Below are positions 50,228 through 59,430 of a stretch of 64,000 bases of DNA, piece by piece. Position 1 is the stretch's first letter. Every line of letters starts with the position of its first letter. The translations under genes and the position numbers were made by a program. Location of the stretch: contig NC_012491.1 of assembly GCF_000010165.1 (NCBI RefSeq), positions 4,099,501 to 4,163,500 of the forward strand, written 5' to 3'. The notes beneath the pieces were generated by a model. It saw only the letters and a program-made list of their open reading frames with translations, was not told where the DNA came from and made no database searches. The DNA is from Brevibacillus brevis NBRC 100599 (GTDB lineage: Bacteria; Bacillota; Bacilli; Brevibacillales; Brevibacillaceae).

Positions 50228-51154
50228 CTATGATTGAATAAGCCAATCCGCCTCTAACGCATCCCAATTTGGCGTAGGCACATCCGACCTAGCCCTCCAT
50301 TCGGCAAATGCCTCATTCAAAGCTATGAGCTCAACTGCCGTCCCATCAATCAACCCGCTAACCGGAAGCATGAAGAAAATCTTCAGCGCCCAGCGGATTA
50401 AGTTTGGATAGCGGGTAATCCAAGACGCTTGCTCCGGAGGTGTTAACGGGTACCCTAATGAGTCAAGTACACGGAAGCCCTCTCCCATCCCTGCCACTAA
50501 CTGACGCATTCGCCTGTCGTCACGAACAACCTGTTTCATCTGGAAGCCATGGAACAGAATGACCATGTTCATGGGCACGACCAGCACCATGTGGTTTTTC
50601 AGCCAAGCATCGATCTGATCATGGTAACTAAGTTTGTACTTGGTTCGCATGAATGCCTGTTCCAGCAGGGAGCGAAACGGAATGGGTCCATCCAGACCCC
50701 CGATGATCATCTCCCCGTGACCGCCACGAATGCAAATGACTCGTCCGTCGGTACGTTTACCTGCGGTGGCTTGGAATCCAAAAGCGACCTGTTTGGGAGA
50801 CTGTCCATGTTTACTCAAATAGTCCTGCATGGCGTAGGTATCCATATTATTGCCGACCAATACAATATGACGGCTAATGTTTTCTGCGAGGATCGGCAGT
50901 ACAGCCCCGAAGTCCGAATATTTCATCATGACGAAGATCAAGTCATACGCATCACTTGACTCCAGTCTACGAATTACACGAACCCGATCGATAGTTGTCT
51001 TTCGCTGAAGGTAATGCCGAATGACCAGTCCCTCCTTTTCCAGTTCCTCCGCTCGCTTTCCTCTTGCCAACACAGTCACGTCATGACCGCCCTTCACCAG
51101 GACATATGCCAGATAGCTTCCCTGCACACCTGCACCGTACACAAGTATATTCAA
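50228..51154 (-). CDS. Ketopantoate reductase-family protein (ApbA/PanE fold)
   Basis: 308 aa. NAD(P)-binding start ILVYGAGVQGSYLAYVLVKGGHDVTVLARGKRAEEL is the ApbA signature. The middle (FVMMKYSDF...GNNMDTY) and a C-terminal helical region fit a reductase of keto acids, but the canonical panE Lys/Glu context is not clear, and the protein has an unusual hydrophobic segment near residue 205-215. Divergent from a TetR gene with a palindromic operator between, so it is likely the target of that repressor rather than a pantothenate enzyme. Confidence 0.82.
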   Translation of the reverse strand: MNILVYGAGVQGSYLAYVLVKGGHDVTVLARGKRAEELEKEGLVIRHYLQRKTTIDRVRVIRRLESSDAYDLIFVMMKYSDFGAVLPILAENISRHIVLVGNNMDTYAMQDYLSKHGQSPKQVAFGFQATAGKRTDGRVICIRGGHGEMIIGGLDGPIPFRSLLEQAFMRTKYKLSYHDQIDAWLKNHMVLVVPMNMVILFHGFQMKQVVRDDRRMRQLVAGMGEGFRVLDSLGYPLTPPEQASWITRYPNLIRWALKIFFMLPVSGLIDGTAVELIALNEAFAEWRARSDVPTPNWDALEADWLIQS

Positions 51155-51176
51155 TATTATTTCCCTCCCATTATTA

Positions 51177-51202
51177 ACAGTTGTTGAATATATAACACCT
51201 GT
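51177..51202. promoter_or_regulatory. TetR-type operator between KPR and TetR genes
   Basis: ACAG-TT-GTT-G-AATATAT-AAC-AC-CTGT is a 26-base imperfect palindrome, placed between the divergent start codons. Confidence 0.6.
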
Positions 51203-51316
51203 GCATTACAATCAAGGTATCATTGGAACGGATGCAGGTGCAATGGCTAATTGCTTTCGTTTCTGTTGAGAAATGAACAACGCATGCTGGATGTGTTCAG
51301 GAAAGAGGGGAAAACC

Positions 51317-51877
51317 ATGGATCGGCGCATCGCGCGATCAAGACAAGTGATTATGCAAGCGTTCATTGAGCTGTTGGGAGAGCAGGAATTTGAGAGGGTC
51401 ACCATTCAAGGTATTGCGGATCGAGCCAATGTCAATCGCGGAACAATCTATTTGCATTTTACAGACAAATATGACCTGCTGGAACAGAGCGTGGAGAACT
51501 ATCTGATGATGCTTGCTGACAGTTGTGTGCCGGAGAATGGGCCAACCAATGAACTGTCCCGTGACCTGCTGATTCGTGCGTTCACGTATCTGAAAGAGCA
51601 TGCAGCAACCTATAACGTTTTGATCACCAATAAAGGTATTCCAACGTTCAGACACCGTATGACACAGATGATTGAAGCGAATATCACCTTGGTGGTGAAT
51701 CAAATGACGCTAGAAACCGGTATCCACAAGGATATATTGGCGCAATTCTTATCCGTTTCCATTACGGGGTTGATTGAGTGGTGGGTCATCCAATCTATGC
51801 CATATACGCCAGAAGAGATGGTTGAACAGGTGGCTAAGATTTTGGAAGCAAGGCTGCAGCTATGGGATACGAAATAA
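51317..51877 (+). CDS. TetR/AcrR-family regulator
   Basis: 186 aa. N-terminal helix-turn-helix AFIELLGEQEFERVTIQGIADRANVNRGTIYLHFTDKYDLL (about 14-53) is a textbook TetR domain; the C-terminal part is a TetR_C_7/DUF-type ligand domain (GLIEWWVIQSMPYTPEEM). ATG 51317 has AGAGGGG 7-9 bases upstream. Likely represses the adjacent ketopantoate-reductase-like gene and itself. Confidence 0.93.
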   Translation: MDRRIARSRQVIMQAFIELLGEQEFERVTIQGIADRANVNRGTIYLHFTDKYDLLEQSVENYLMMLADSCVPENGPTNELSRDLLIRAFTYLKEHAATYNVLITNKGIPTFRHRMTQMIEANITLVVNQMTLETGIHKDILAQFLSVSITGLIEWWVIQSMPYTPEEMVEQVAKILEARLQLWDTK

Positions 51878-52331
51878 ATTATATTTTGAAATGTGACTTA
51901 GATGCCGAATTCAATTCATCAACTAGTTGCCGTAATCTGCCCGTTAGTTTCAATAAAAAGGACGCTCCCGCGCCTTCGCTTGGGCTACGTCCTCCTCATT
52001 GTATTCCATTTCCAATTACTAAATTAAAGCACATACGCGGGTAGCATGTAGTTCTTAAATAGGGGACTTATCTTAACCTAAGCACTAAGAAAATACTTTA
52101 TTAATCAGTCATTCCCCGCGAAAAAAATAGGACCTATCACGATAAAGTCCCCCTCATTTTGGTATGACTGTACTTCCTTTTTCGACACGCAGAAAAATAT
52201 TATCCTATTTGTGCCTCGTTTTCTAAATCGCGTTTTCACGACCGCCATGATATGATTCAAAAAACTAAGAATTATCTAATGATTTCCATATATGAACTCA
52301 CATAACATCAAATAAGTAAGGTGGGATGATC
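51878..52331. other. Intergenic stretch, no supported gene
   Basis: 450 bases with no convincing coding frame. Contains a terminator-like hairpin on the minus strand (GGAC-TATC stem with T-run, 52121-52150) that serves no recognised gene. Confidence 0.4.
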
Positions 52332-52919
52332 ATGCAAGAGAATGCCAATGTTCACGCTCCAGACAGATGTATATTTCTCGTTACCGGGATTATGGCTTCG
52401 GGAAAATCAACAGTAGCTCAGTTACTTGCTGAAAAGCTGAATCGAGGCGTTCATCTGCGAGGTGATTCGTTCCGACGAATGATTGTAAATGGCAGAGAGG
52501 AATATATGCCCGAACCGTCAGAAGAAGCCATTCGTCAGTTGTGGTTGCGCTACAAAATAACAGCCTCTACGGCAGACACTTTTTTTGAAGAAGGATTTAA
52601 TGTCGTTGTACAGGATGTTGTGATTGGCCCCTTTTTAGGCGAATTTGTTGAAATGATTCAAAACCGTCCGTTGTATGTGGTAGTACTCACGCCAAATGAA
52701 AAAGCGGTTGAAGAAAGAGAAGCTTCCCGTCCCAAAACAGGGTATGGTGCTTGGACGATTTCCCACCTGAATAAAATCTTGCAGACCGAGACACCAAAGC
52801 TCGGCATGTGGATCGATTCTTCCGAGCAGACGCCTCAGGAAACTGTCGAGGAAATCTTACTCTCCGTGAAAAAACCTGAGTTCGGTAAAATCCCGAACTC
52901 AGGCAACCAGATCGTCTAA
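52332..52919 (+). CDS. P-loop kinase/phosphotransferase (AAA_33/zeta-toxin-like)
   Basis: 195 aa. Walker A GIMASGKST (19-27) followed by HLRGDSFRRMIVNGREEYMPEPS, then FNVVVQDVVIGPFL (Walker B region) and a lid arm (EEREASRPKTGY). This pattern belongs to the small-molecule kinase group that includes gluconate kinase-like and chloramphenicol phosphotransferase-like enzymes. Substrate unknown. ATG 52332 is preferred: AAGGTGG is 7 bases away, while ATG 52326 is too close. Confidence 0.85.
   Translation: MQENANVHAPDRCIFLVTGIMASGKSTVAQLLAEKLNRGVHLRGDSFRRMIVNGREEYMPEPSEEAIRQLWLRYKITASTADTFFEEGFNVVVQDVVIGPFLGEFVEMIQNRPLYVVVLTPNEKAVEEREASRPKTGYGAWTISHLNKILQTETPKLGMWIDSSEQTPQETVEEILLSVKKPEFGKIPNSGNQIV
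52867..52902 (-). terminator. Terminator of the FAD oxidoreductase, inside the kinase gene
   Basis: Minus strand CCTGAGTTCGG pairs perfectly with CCGAACTCAGG and is followed by TTTTTT. It lies wholly within the last codons of the plus-strand kinase gene. Confidence 0.8.
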
Positions 52920-52923
52920 CTTC

Positions 52924-54498
52924 TTACACTGCGTACATGGTTGGCCAGAAGTACTCTACGCCTTCCGCGTACAAGAACGCTTGGAACTTTTTCAGCTCAT
53001 CGGGAGTGTTACGGACAGCGCGAGGAGTCAGGCCATGTTGCAAGCAATAAGCTGTCAAATAACCAGCTACTTCACCGACGTTCCACTCTACTGGGTGGAG
53101 ACGGAAGCATCCATTTGTAATATGCGTAACCCCAAGATTTTTGCCCGCTGGCAGCAAGTTATTTACACGCACAGGGATTAGGCTGCCCAACGGAATTTGG
53201 AACGGATAGGTAGACACATCGACGTAATTGCGGTTCGCTGTGCTCGGATGCAGGTCGATTCGGTAGCTACCGACACCAACAGAATCTTCGAAGGCTTCTG
53301 CTTTGCCTGTTTTGCGGACAAATGCGCTCACATGTTGCTCCAATACGGTGAATTCTGCTTTGATCCGGCGGGATTCACGAATATAAGGATACATGGCCAG
53401 TCCATCCTCTGTTCCCATTACATCCTTGCGCAGTCGCAGTCCTGGATACCCTTGTCCACCATCTGGGCGAGGAGCCTCTGTTTGCATCCAATACAGAAGG
53501 GAGAGACTCAACTGTTTACCGCCGTAAAGGTGACGCTGACGCTCTTCCTCTGGCACATCAATGATCGAGCCGAGCCAGTAATCATTTTGCGGCCAGTTCA
53601 CAGTCGTTACGCCACTCTTGTACAATCCGGTTTGGAAGTTCTTCGGATCAGCAATCTGACGATACGTGAAGAGTGGAAAATACTTAGTACCCGGAAACAG
53701 CTCATATCGTACAGATTCAGCAGTATTTCGCGGGTTGGAGCCTGTCCAGCTAAGCAGCTTGTCCGGCCAAAAATCTGCTTTGTAGTTTCTCCAGAAGTCA
53801 TACGTTTCCGGCTTGGCAATTGTATGATCTTCTCCCTCCAAATAATCCATGGCAAAGCAATACGTAAATGCCTGAATATCATTTGGCTGCGGCGGCCCGA
53901 CAACAGCATTTGGCTCCCCTGTTTGATCCACTGATTCAGCGCCAAGTACGTATTCTACTCCGGCTTGTGGGAGTACATCTCCACATTCTGTCGCGTCCAA
54001 GAAATAAGGTGCTACCAGTTCATGAAAATCATGATGCTTCTGATCTTCTACTGTGATCGACAGTACGTTATCGCCAGCCATGCGAACGGCATGCAGTTTG
54101 TGATTCGTCAGAATAGTAAGTCTACCACTGTTAATATAAGGAGCAAGCATCTGATAAAAAACAGCTAGCGCAACTTTTGGTTCGTGGCAAAGGCGACTTA
54201 CCGAACCGTTACCAGGATCAAGATTCGGGATGACGCGGGCTTCTGCCGTCATTGGATAGTGGTTACGATAATAATCACGCACGCTGTCACGGAATGTGCG
54301 ATAGCTGCGCGTGCAACCGAATTGTTCGATCCATGGATGCTCATCTGGCGGTACTGCTTGGCTCGTAAATTGACCCCCAATCCAGTCAGTTTCTTCCGTC
54401 ATAATAACTGATTTTCCTGATTTCGCTGCTGCCAGTGCTGCTGCGCAGCCACCAGTACCTCCCCCAATAATTACCACATCAGCATGAAGTTCTCTCAT
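52924..54498 (-). CDS. FAD-dependent oxidoreductase (FAD_oxidored family)
   Basis: 524 aa. Rossmann motif DVVIIGGGTGGCAAALAAAKSG (about 7-28), then DWIGGQFTSQAVPPDEHPWIE, and a middle domain with the conserved FLDATECGDVLPQAGVEYVLG (about 170-190). C-terminal GVTHITNGCFRLHPVEWNVGEVAGYL completes the FAD site. Family members are mostly annotated as xanthan lyase-like or secreted oxidoreductases; substrate unknown. ATG 54498 follows GGAGGG by 7 bases; a longer start at 54513 would overlap this site. Confidence 0.88.
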   Translation of the reverse strand: MRELHADVVIIGGGTGGCAAALAAAKSGKSVIMTEETDWIGGQFTSQAVPPDEHPWIEQFGCTRSYRTFRDSVRDYYRNHYPMTAEARVIPNLDPGNGSVSRLCHEPKVALAVFYQMLAPYINSGRLTILTNHKLHAVRMAGDNVLSITVEDQKHHDFHELVAPYFLDATECGDVLPQAGVEYVLGAESVDQTGEPNAVVGPPQPNDIQAFTYCFAMDYLEGEDHTIAKPETYDFWRNYKADFWPDKLLSWTGSNPRNTAESVRYELFPGTKYFPLFTYRQIADPKNFQTGLYKSGVTTVNWPQNDYWLGSIIDVPEEERQRHLYGGKQLSLSLLYWMQTEAPRPDGGQGYPGLRLRKDVMGTEDGLAMYPYIRESRRIKAEFTVLEQHVSAFVRKTGKAEAFEDSVGVGSYRIDLHPSTANRNYVDVSTYPFQIPLGSLIPVRVNNLLPAGKNLGVTHITNGCFRLHPVEWNVGEVAGYLTAYCLQHGLTPRAVRNTPDELKKFQAFLYAEGVEYFWPTMYAV

Positions 54499-54513
54499 TC
54501 TACTTCCCTCCAC

Positions 54514-54900
54514 ATTCTCTGCTTTTTGGTTGTTTCTTCCAGATTGTACGCAAAAATTGACAAAAGGTTACAATTTTCTCAAAAAAAACAAAATAATATT
54601 TTTCATCGGCTTCTACTTGTGCAAACTTTGATTCTGCATTCGTGCCTCAAATTTACCTAGGAGTTGCTGCCCCTTTTCATCCCCTTCCTGCTGTCTCTTA
54701 CCAAGCCAGCATTCTACATCTCTACCCTGAAACTTGTATCGTTGGGTGAGATTTCCTTTGCAAAGTTATTTAAAATAGGAACGTACGTTCTTATATAAAG
54801 ATATACGAACACGATACGAACAGTAAAGAAAATATTTCCTTTTTTCTCTATTATTTGCAAAGCTCTAAACGGTTAAGAGTAAGCCAAAGTAATTGTAAGC
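54514..54900. other. Intergenic stretch with a LexA-like box
   Basis: About 390 bases, AT-rich, no gene. Contains GGAACGTACGTTCT (GAAC-N4-GTTC at 54779-54790), a near match to the Gram-positive LexA/DinR box, and beside it direct repeats ACGAACA-CGAT-ACGAACA (54812-54830). No target gene could be assigned. Confidence 0.45.
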
Positions 54901-54901
54901 A

Positions 54902-54943
54902 CAAAAAATCCCTCCAGCTCGACTTTCTCCAGCATGAAGGGAT
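54902..54943 (-). terminator. Terminator of the hutG-gltS operon
   Basis: Minus strand ATCCCTTCATGCTGGAG pairs imperfectly with CTGGAGGGAT and is followed by TTTTTT. Confidence 0.65.
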
Positions 54944-54956
54944 GTTTACATCGTCT

Positions 54957-56144
54957 TTATTTAAACAAATTAATCGTAGTAATAATGATTGGCATCGCGA
55001 ACACGTCAATCAGAAAGGCACCTACGATCGGAACGACCAAGTACGCTTTTCGCGAAGGACCAAACCGTCCCGTTACGGCCGCCATATTCGCCATTGCGTT
55101 CGGAGTAGCGCCCAAACCATGCCCTGTAAAGCCTGCGACCATGACTGCGGCGTCGTAGTTTTTGCCAAGTAAACGGAACAGAACGAAAATCCCAAACAAA
55201 ACGATGAAAACTACTTGAACAAATACGATTACGAGCATTGGAAGCGCTAGATCGGCAACTTCCCACAGCTTGATGCTCATCAGTGCCATGGACAGGAAGA
55301 TTCCGAGTGTCACGTCACTGATCAGGTTGATGCTCTTCATGTCGATTGCCTTTGGATTGAGCTTGTCTACGATATTACGGACAATCACCGCTACAAACAT
55401 CGCTCCCACATAACCTGGTAAAACAAATCCGGTTGCAGTAGAGAACAGCTCTCCCAAATACGTTCCCAATGCCATACAGAACGTAATCAACAGGACTTGG
55501 ATGAAGAAGGTATTCGAGTGAATCGGTTGTCCTTTTTCTTCTTCTGTCTCTACTACTTCTTCCGTTTCCGTCGGTTTCAGATCGTGTTTGGCAATTAAAT
55601 ATTTCACAGTCGGTCCGCCAACCAAGCCCCCTGCTACGAGACCAAAGGTAGCTGCTGCGATCCCAATCGCCAACGCAGATTGAATGCCCATATCCTCAAG
55701 CGTTTGTCCAAAAGCGCCAGCCGCTCCATGTCCACCTTCCATTGAGACAGCCCCTGCCATCATCCCGATCAACGGATGAATACCGAACACGGAAGCTAAA
55801 GACACACCGATTACGTTTTGGGCCAAAGCCAGAAATCCACAGGCGATCCAGTAAATAACGAGCAGCTTACCACCAAGCTTGATCAGCTTAAAGCTCGCTC
55901 CCAATCCAACGGTAGTAAAAAACGTGAGCATGAACAAGCTTTGCAAGGAAGTATCCAATGTAATTTGTAAAATTCCGGTCGCTTTCAAAGCCGTTGCAAT
56001 GATAGCGAACAACAAGCCCCCAACCACTGGTGCCGGGATACAAAACTTTTGCAAGAAGCTAGCCTTTTTTACGAGAAATGTACCTAATACGAGAAGTGCT
56101 ACTGCGAGAAAAATCGTCGTTACTTGATTAAGTGCTAACGTCAT
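54957..56144 (-). CDS. gltS: Sodium/glutamate symporter
   Basis: 395 aa, ten to eleven membrane helices. FCIPAPVVGGLLFAI (about 33-47), GVGFGIHP-type region SVFGIHPLIGMMAGAVSMEGGHGAAGAFG (about 117-145) and GFTGHGLGATPNAMANMAAVTGRFGPS (about 346-372) are the conserved GltS hairpins for Na+/glutamate binding. It follows hutG after 12 bases; glutamate is the end product of histidine breakdown, which fits their pairing. Start ATG 56144. Confidence 0.95.
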   Translation of the reverse strand: MTLALNQVTTIFLAVALLVLGTFLVKKASFLQKFCIPAPVVGGLLFAIIATALKATGILQITLDTSLQSLFMLTFFTTVGLGASFKLIKLGGKLLVIYWIACGFLALAQNVIGVSLASVFGIHPLIGMMAGAVSMEGGHGAAGAFGQTLEDMGIQSALAIGIAAATFGLVAGGLVGGPTVKYLIAKHDLKPTETEEVVETEEEKGQPIHSNTFFIQVLLITFCMALGTYLGELFSTATGFVLPGYVGAMFVAVIVRNIVDKLNPKAIDMKSINLISDVTLGIFLSMALMSIKLWEVADLALPMLVIVFVQVVFIVLFGIFVLFRLLGKNYDAAVMVAGFTGHGLGATPNAMANMAAVTGRFGPSRKAYLVVPIVGAFLIDVFAMPIIITTINLFK

Positions 56145-56156
56145 AGTTGTCTCCCC

Positions 56157-57122
56157 TTAGTTCTCTAGTAATCCCATGATGGCTTCATTCGTCAAGTAAG
56201 CACCTAACTTTACTGTTCTTCCGTTTTCATCTAAAACCGGATTCACTTCACAAATATCAAAAGAAAGCGTTTTCTTATGAGCGGCAACGGTACGGATCAA
56301 AGTGCGAACAACCATCGGTGTTAAGCCGAAAGGAGATGGAGCACTTACTCCCGGTGCAAAAGCTGCGTTTAAAACATCTGTACACAACGTCAGCATGACA
56401 TGGTCGTGCTTTTCGATGAATTCGCTTACAGATAAACAAATTTCATCCATTCGTGCGTCTGTCATCTCTTCTTCATACACATAGCGCACACCAAGCTCAT
56501 CTGCTTTATCAAATAGCTCCTGTGTATTTCCGAAGCGTTGAATCCCCAGCACATAATAGCTGCTATTTTTGTCATGCTCTAGTATTTGCCGAAACATCGT
56601 CCCCGATGAAGGCTGAACTTCATAGGAACGCAAATCGAAATGAGCGTCAATATTGATAATGCCCAGAGAAGCCTCTTTTCCAATATACTTCCGGACACCA
56701 ACGTAATGTCCATACAAGGTCTCATGGCCTCCACCTAAAATAATGGGCGTCATGGCTTTGGAAAAGATCGCAGAGACGGCATTCCCCAACTCTTCCTGGG
56801 CAGCTTCTAGCTCTTCGTTTGGACAAGCAACATTCCCCACATCAACAATCCGTTTTCCTTCCTCCACCTTCCAAGGAAGACTTGCAAGCGCTTGCCGAAT
56901 TGCGTTTGGAGCTTTGGCTGCACCCAATCGTCCTTGATTGCGCCTTACTCCCTCCTCGCATTCAAACCCAATGATAGCGACTGTACGATCCTTGGCAGCT
57001 TGCAATGTATCCAAGTCCGTTATTTCTACAATCTGATGGTAGCGAAAACTACTTCTTCTCTCCGTATGGTCAGTCCGGCCGGTCCACAAATCTGCTGATA
57101 CATTCATTGGCAAGCTATTCAC
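56157..57122 (-). CDS. hutG: Formimidoylglutamase
   Basis: Ureohydrolase-fold (arginase family) enzyme converting N-formimidoyl-L-glutamate to glutamate and formamide, the last step of histidine use. About 320 aa. GGGHETLYGHY (about 129-139), INIDAHFDLR and CTDVLNAAFAPGVSAPSPFGL carry the Mn-binding His/Asp residues. Start is uncertain: AAAGGGTG suits TTG 57113, while GTG 57122 and ATG 57107 are alternatives. The rest of the hut operon (hutH, U, I) is not in the window. The formamide produced is the substrate of FmdA encoded 24 kb away. Confidence 0.9.
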   Translation of the reverse strand: MNSLPMNVSADLWTGRTDHTERRSSFRYHQIVEITDLDTLQAAKDRTVAIIGFECEEGVRRNQGRLGAAKAPNAIRQALASLPWKVEEGKRIVDVGNVACPNEELEAAQEELGNAVSAIFSKAMTPIILGGGHETLYGHYVGVRKYIGKEASLGIINIDAHFDLRSYEVQPSSGTMFRQILEHDKNSSYYVLGIQRFGNTQELFDKADELGVRYVYEEEMTDARMDEICLSVSEFIEKHDHVMLTLCTDVLNAAFAPGVSAPSPFGLTPMVVRTLIRTVAAHKKTLSFDICEVNPVLDENGRTVKLGAYLTNEAIMGLLEN

Positions 57123-57196
57123 CCTTTCTGAACCTTTTGTTTATTGATTATATAATGACAAACTTATTATTTCTAATATATAATTCAAATAAATTG

Positions 57197-57211
57197 ATAG
57201 CTTTAAGCTAT
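57197..57211. promoter_or_regulatory. LysR-type operator
   Basis: ATAGCTTTAAGCTAT is a perfect 15-base palindrome of the T-N11-A type in the hutG-lysR intergenic region, 22 bases before the LysR start. Confidence 0.6.
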
Positions 57212-57232
57212 AAATAAGGGTAGGCGATCCAG

Positions 57233-58123
57233 TTGGATATCAAACATTTGCACTATTTTGTGACAGTTTGCGATCAGTTGAGCTACTCCAAAGCCGCACA
57301 AAAACTGCATATTTCACAGCCTTCCTTAAGTAATGCGATCAAAAATCTGGAGCAAGAAGTCGGCTCTCCACTGCTCGAGAGAAACACGAGGAAAATGGAA
57401 CTGACGGATGCTGGTAAAATCTTGTATCAGAAATCGTTGCTGCTTCTTTCCCAAATGAACATGCTGAAAAAAGAGATGGAAGAAGTGAAGCTGACCGGGA
57501 GCGGCGATCTCATCATCGGCATCATTGAATCCGTGAAGCATTGGATTCCAAAGGTCATTCGCGGATATCAGGGGCGCTTTCCCTCTATTAACATCAAGCT
57601 AATCGAGGTGCTAAGCGGGAAGGCTGTAAAGGAATCACTGCGGAAGTATCATACGCACTTGCTCATAACCAACCAATTCATCGATGAAGACGATATCGAA
57701 TCCTTTCCCCTGTATGATGAGCGCTTAATGCTGGTGCTACACAAGGATCATGCGCTGGCGGAAAAAGAATCCGTTCGATTGAAAGACTTGGCTAATGAGC
57801 CATTCATCATTAGTACAGAGGGATTTCAGACAAGGGAGGATATTTTAACAGCCTTTTCGTTTGAACAAGTCAACCCGCAAATCAAATTTGAGATTGAGCG
57901 CTTTGAAACTGCGTTGACATTAGTGAGAGAGAATCTGGGGGTTACGATTATTCCGGAGAACTATTTGTCTGGATCAACAGATGCTTCGCTTGTTCGGAAA
58001 ACGATTGATTCGCCTGCGTTGGAGCGGACAGTTTACTTGGCGTACTTGAAAAATCGTTATTTGGCCCCGGCGATGCAGGCTTTTCTAGAGGAGGTTCGGG
58101 GGAAGTTTCCTTCCAGAACATAG
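57233..58123 (+). CDS. LysR-family transcriptional regulator
   Basis: 296 aa. Helix-turn-helix DIKHLHYFVTVCDQLSYSKAAQKLHISQPSLSNAIKNLEQEVGSPLLER (about 2-50) and an effector domain of type 2 periplasmic-binding fold (about 90-290). Start TTG 57233, with AAGGG 12 bases upstream, a weak spacing. It is divergent from hutG-gltS, so it most likely activates those genes in response to a histidine- or glutamate-derived compound. Confidence 0.9.
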   Translation: MDIKHLHYFVTVCDQLSYSKAAQKLHISQPSLSNAIKNLEQEVGSPLLERNTRKMELTDAGKILYQKSLLLLSQMNMLKKEMEEVKLTGSGDLIIGIIESVKHWIPKVIRGYQGRFPSINIKLIEVLSGKAVKESLRKYHTHLLITNQFIDEDDIESFPLYDERLMLVLHKDHALAEKESVRLKDLANEPFIISTEGFQTREDILTAFSFEQVNPQIKFEIERFETALTLVRENLGVTIIPENYLSGSTDASLVRKTIDSPALERTVYLAYLKNRYLAPAMQAFLEEVRGKFPSRT

Positions 58124-58156
58124 CCAATACCCTCTACATCACATAGAGGGTATTGG
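58124..58156. terminator. Hairpin between the LysR and lipoprotein genes
   Basis: CCAATACCCTCTA pairs with TAGAGGGTATTGG (13 bp). No T-run on either side, so function as terminator is less certain. Confidence 0.55.
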
Positions 58157-58160
58157 GTTA

Positions 58161-59279
58161 CTACCTTTGAGGAATCGTCAGCGTTAACTCTTCTTCCGTA
58201 TTCTTCTGATAATCTTTCTTCCAGTAGAGAAGCTCGGTTTCACTCTTCCATTCGAGTGGGAAGTAGTCCGTATGATCATCGGCTTGAAGCAGCTTTTTCT
58301 GCTTCATGGTAGCCAAATCATACAGCCATATGTCTTCTGTATCTTCGTCTTCCATCCCGTATTTTTCTTTCGCAACTCTCCCACTTGATAAAGAAAATGC
58401 TGCCCATCTCGAATCTGGTGAGAAATGGAATTGGGAAATATACGAAAAAGGCTCACTCATTTTATCGTTTGCTACCTGATAGATTTGTCCGCCGCGATGT
58501 CTGCTCGTTCCCGTATCCAATAGGAGATACTCAGAATCGGGAGACCATGTAAAGAAATAGCGGTCAATGACTGCCTCTTTTATTGGGGAGGGTGAATCGT
58601 TGCCAACCTTCCAAATGTATGCCTGACCCTCTTCGGTCGTTCCCTTATAATAGGCAACTGCCTGAAAGTTCGGCGACCATTCGGCGTGAAATATATCCTC
58701 GTTTGTATACAGCTTCTGCTCGATCTTGTCCATTTTCTGCCTTGTTTCCGGATTCACCTGTATACTTTTTGCCTCCAAGGTTGTCTGTGGATAAGTAGCG
58801 GGATCAAAAAGATGATAGAAATCCTTCAAACCATCTTTTCCAAGTACTTTTACATGGTGAGTCGAGCGTTCATAATAGCGGGCGTTTCGGCCATCTCCAT
58901 CCTTGTCTGGTAGGTGAAATGTGTATTCATCCTCTTTCCACTCCCCCTGATATGTTCCCCCTTTCACTTTTTCTATTTCCCGGATTTTATTAAGTACTTG
59001 ATAAGGAGACAGAGGTTCTTTTCGTTGTTCTTCCACTGGTTGGTTGGTAGGGACTGTTGTGTTTGGGCTAGAGACTGGAATGGGTTCAGATGTTGGTTCT
59101 TTCTCCGTTTCTTGATTGGGTGTAACGGGTGGAGTAGGGCTTGGTTTTGCTGCGGTCTCTGTTGTTTGGCCGGTGTTTTCCGATGTGATCAGTTTGGTCG
59201 GTTCCTGTTGACATCCGGTTACCAATACGATCATCCCAAGCATCGAAAGCCATCTTCTTTTATTCAAAGTTTTTTTCAA
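58161..59279 (-). CDS. Lipoprotein with TolB-like beta-propeller repeats
   Basis: 372 aa. Lipobox VTGC near residue 22 in MKKTLNKRRWLSMLGMIVLVTGC, then a long Thr/Pro/Glu-rich linker (about 35-90). After that comes a domain with repeated Trp-Ser-Pro-Asp/Asn motifs (HAEWSPNFQAVAYYKG, FTWSPDSEYLLLDTG, FHFSPDSRWAAFSLSSG), typical of PD40/TolB-type propeller blades. Probably surface-exposed. Function unknown. Confidence 0.75.
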   Translation of the reverse strand: MKKTLNKRRWLSMLGMIVLVTGCQQEPTKLITSENTGQTTETAAKPSPTPPVTPNQETEKEPTSEPIPVSSPNTTVPTNQPVEEQRKEPLSPYQVLNKIREIEKVKGGTYQGEWKEDEYTFHLPDKDGDGRNARYYERSTHHVKVLGKDGLKDFYHLFDPATYPQTTLEAKSIQVNPETRQKMDKIEQKLYTNEDIFHAEWSPNFQAVAYYKGTTEEGQAYIWKVGNDSPSPIKEAVIDRYFFTWSPDSEYLLLDTGTSRHRGGQIYQVANDKMSEPFSYISQFHFSPDSRWAAFSLSSGRVAKEKYGMEDEDTEDIWLYDLATMKQKKLLQADDHTDYFPLEWKSETELLYWKKDYQKNTEEELTLTIPQR

Positions 59280-59430
59280 TGGTTAAGCGCCCCCAAGGAT
59301 GGTAAGAAGTAGAAATAATACATTCCGATTATACCAATTTTTACGCCGATAGAATAAATTGATTTCACAAGTCGATCATCTTTTTATATAATTGGGAAAG
59401 TCTTGAAAACATTCAAAAGCAGGTGATCTT

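Noticed and set aside
51862..52044. 60-codon ORF after the TetR gene
   Set aside because: Starts inside the TetR gene in another frame and has no ribosome site.
53197..53934. 245-codon plus-strand frame
   Set aside because: Antisense of the FAD oxidoreductase; no start signal.
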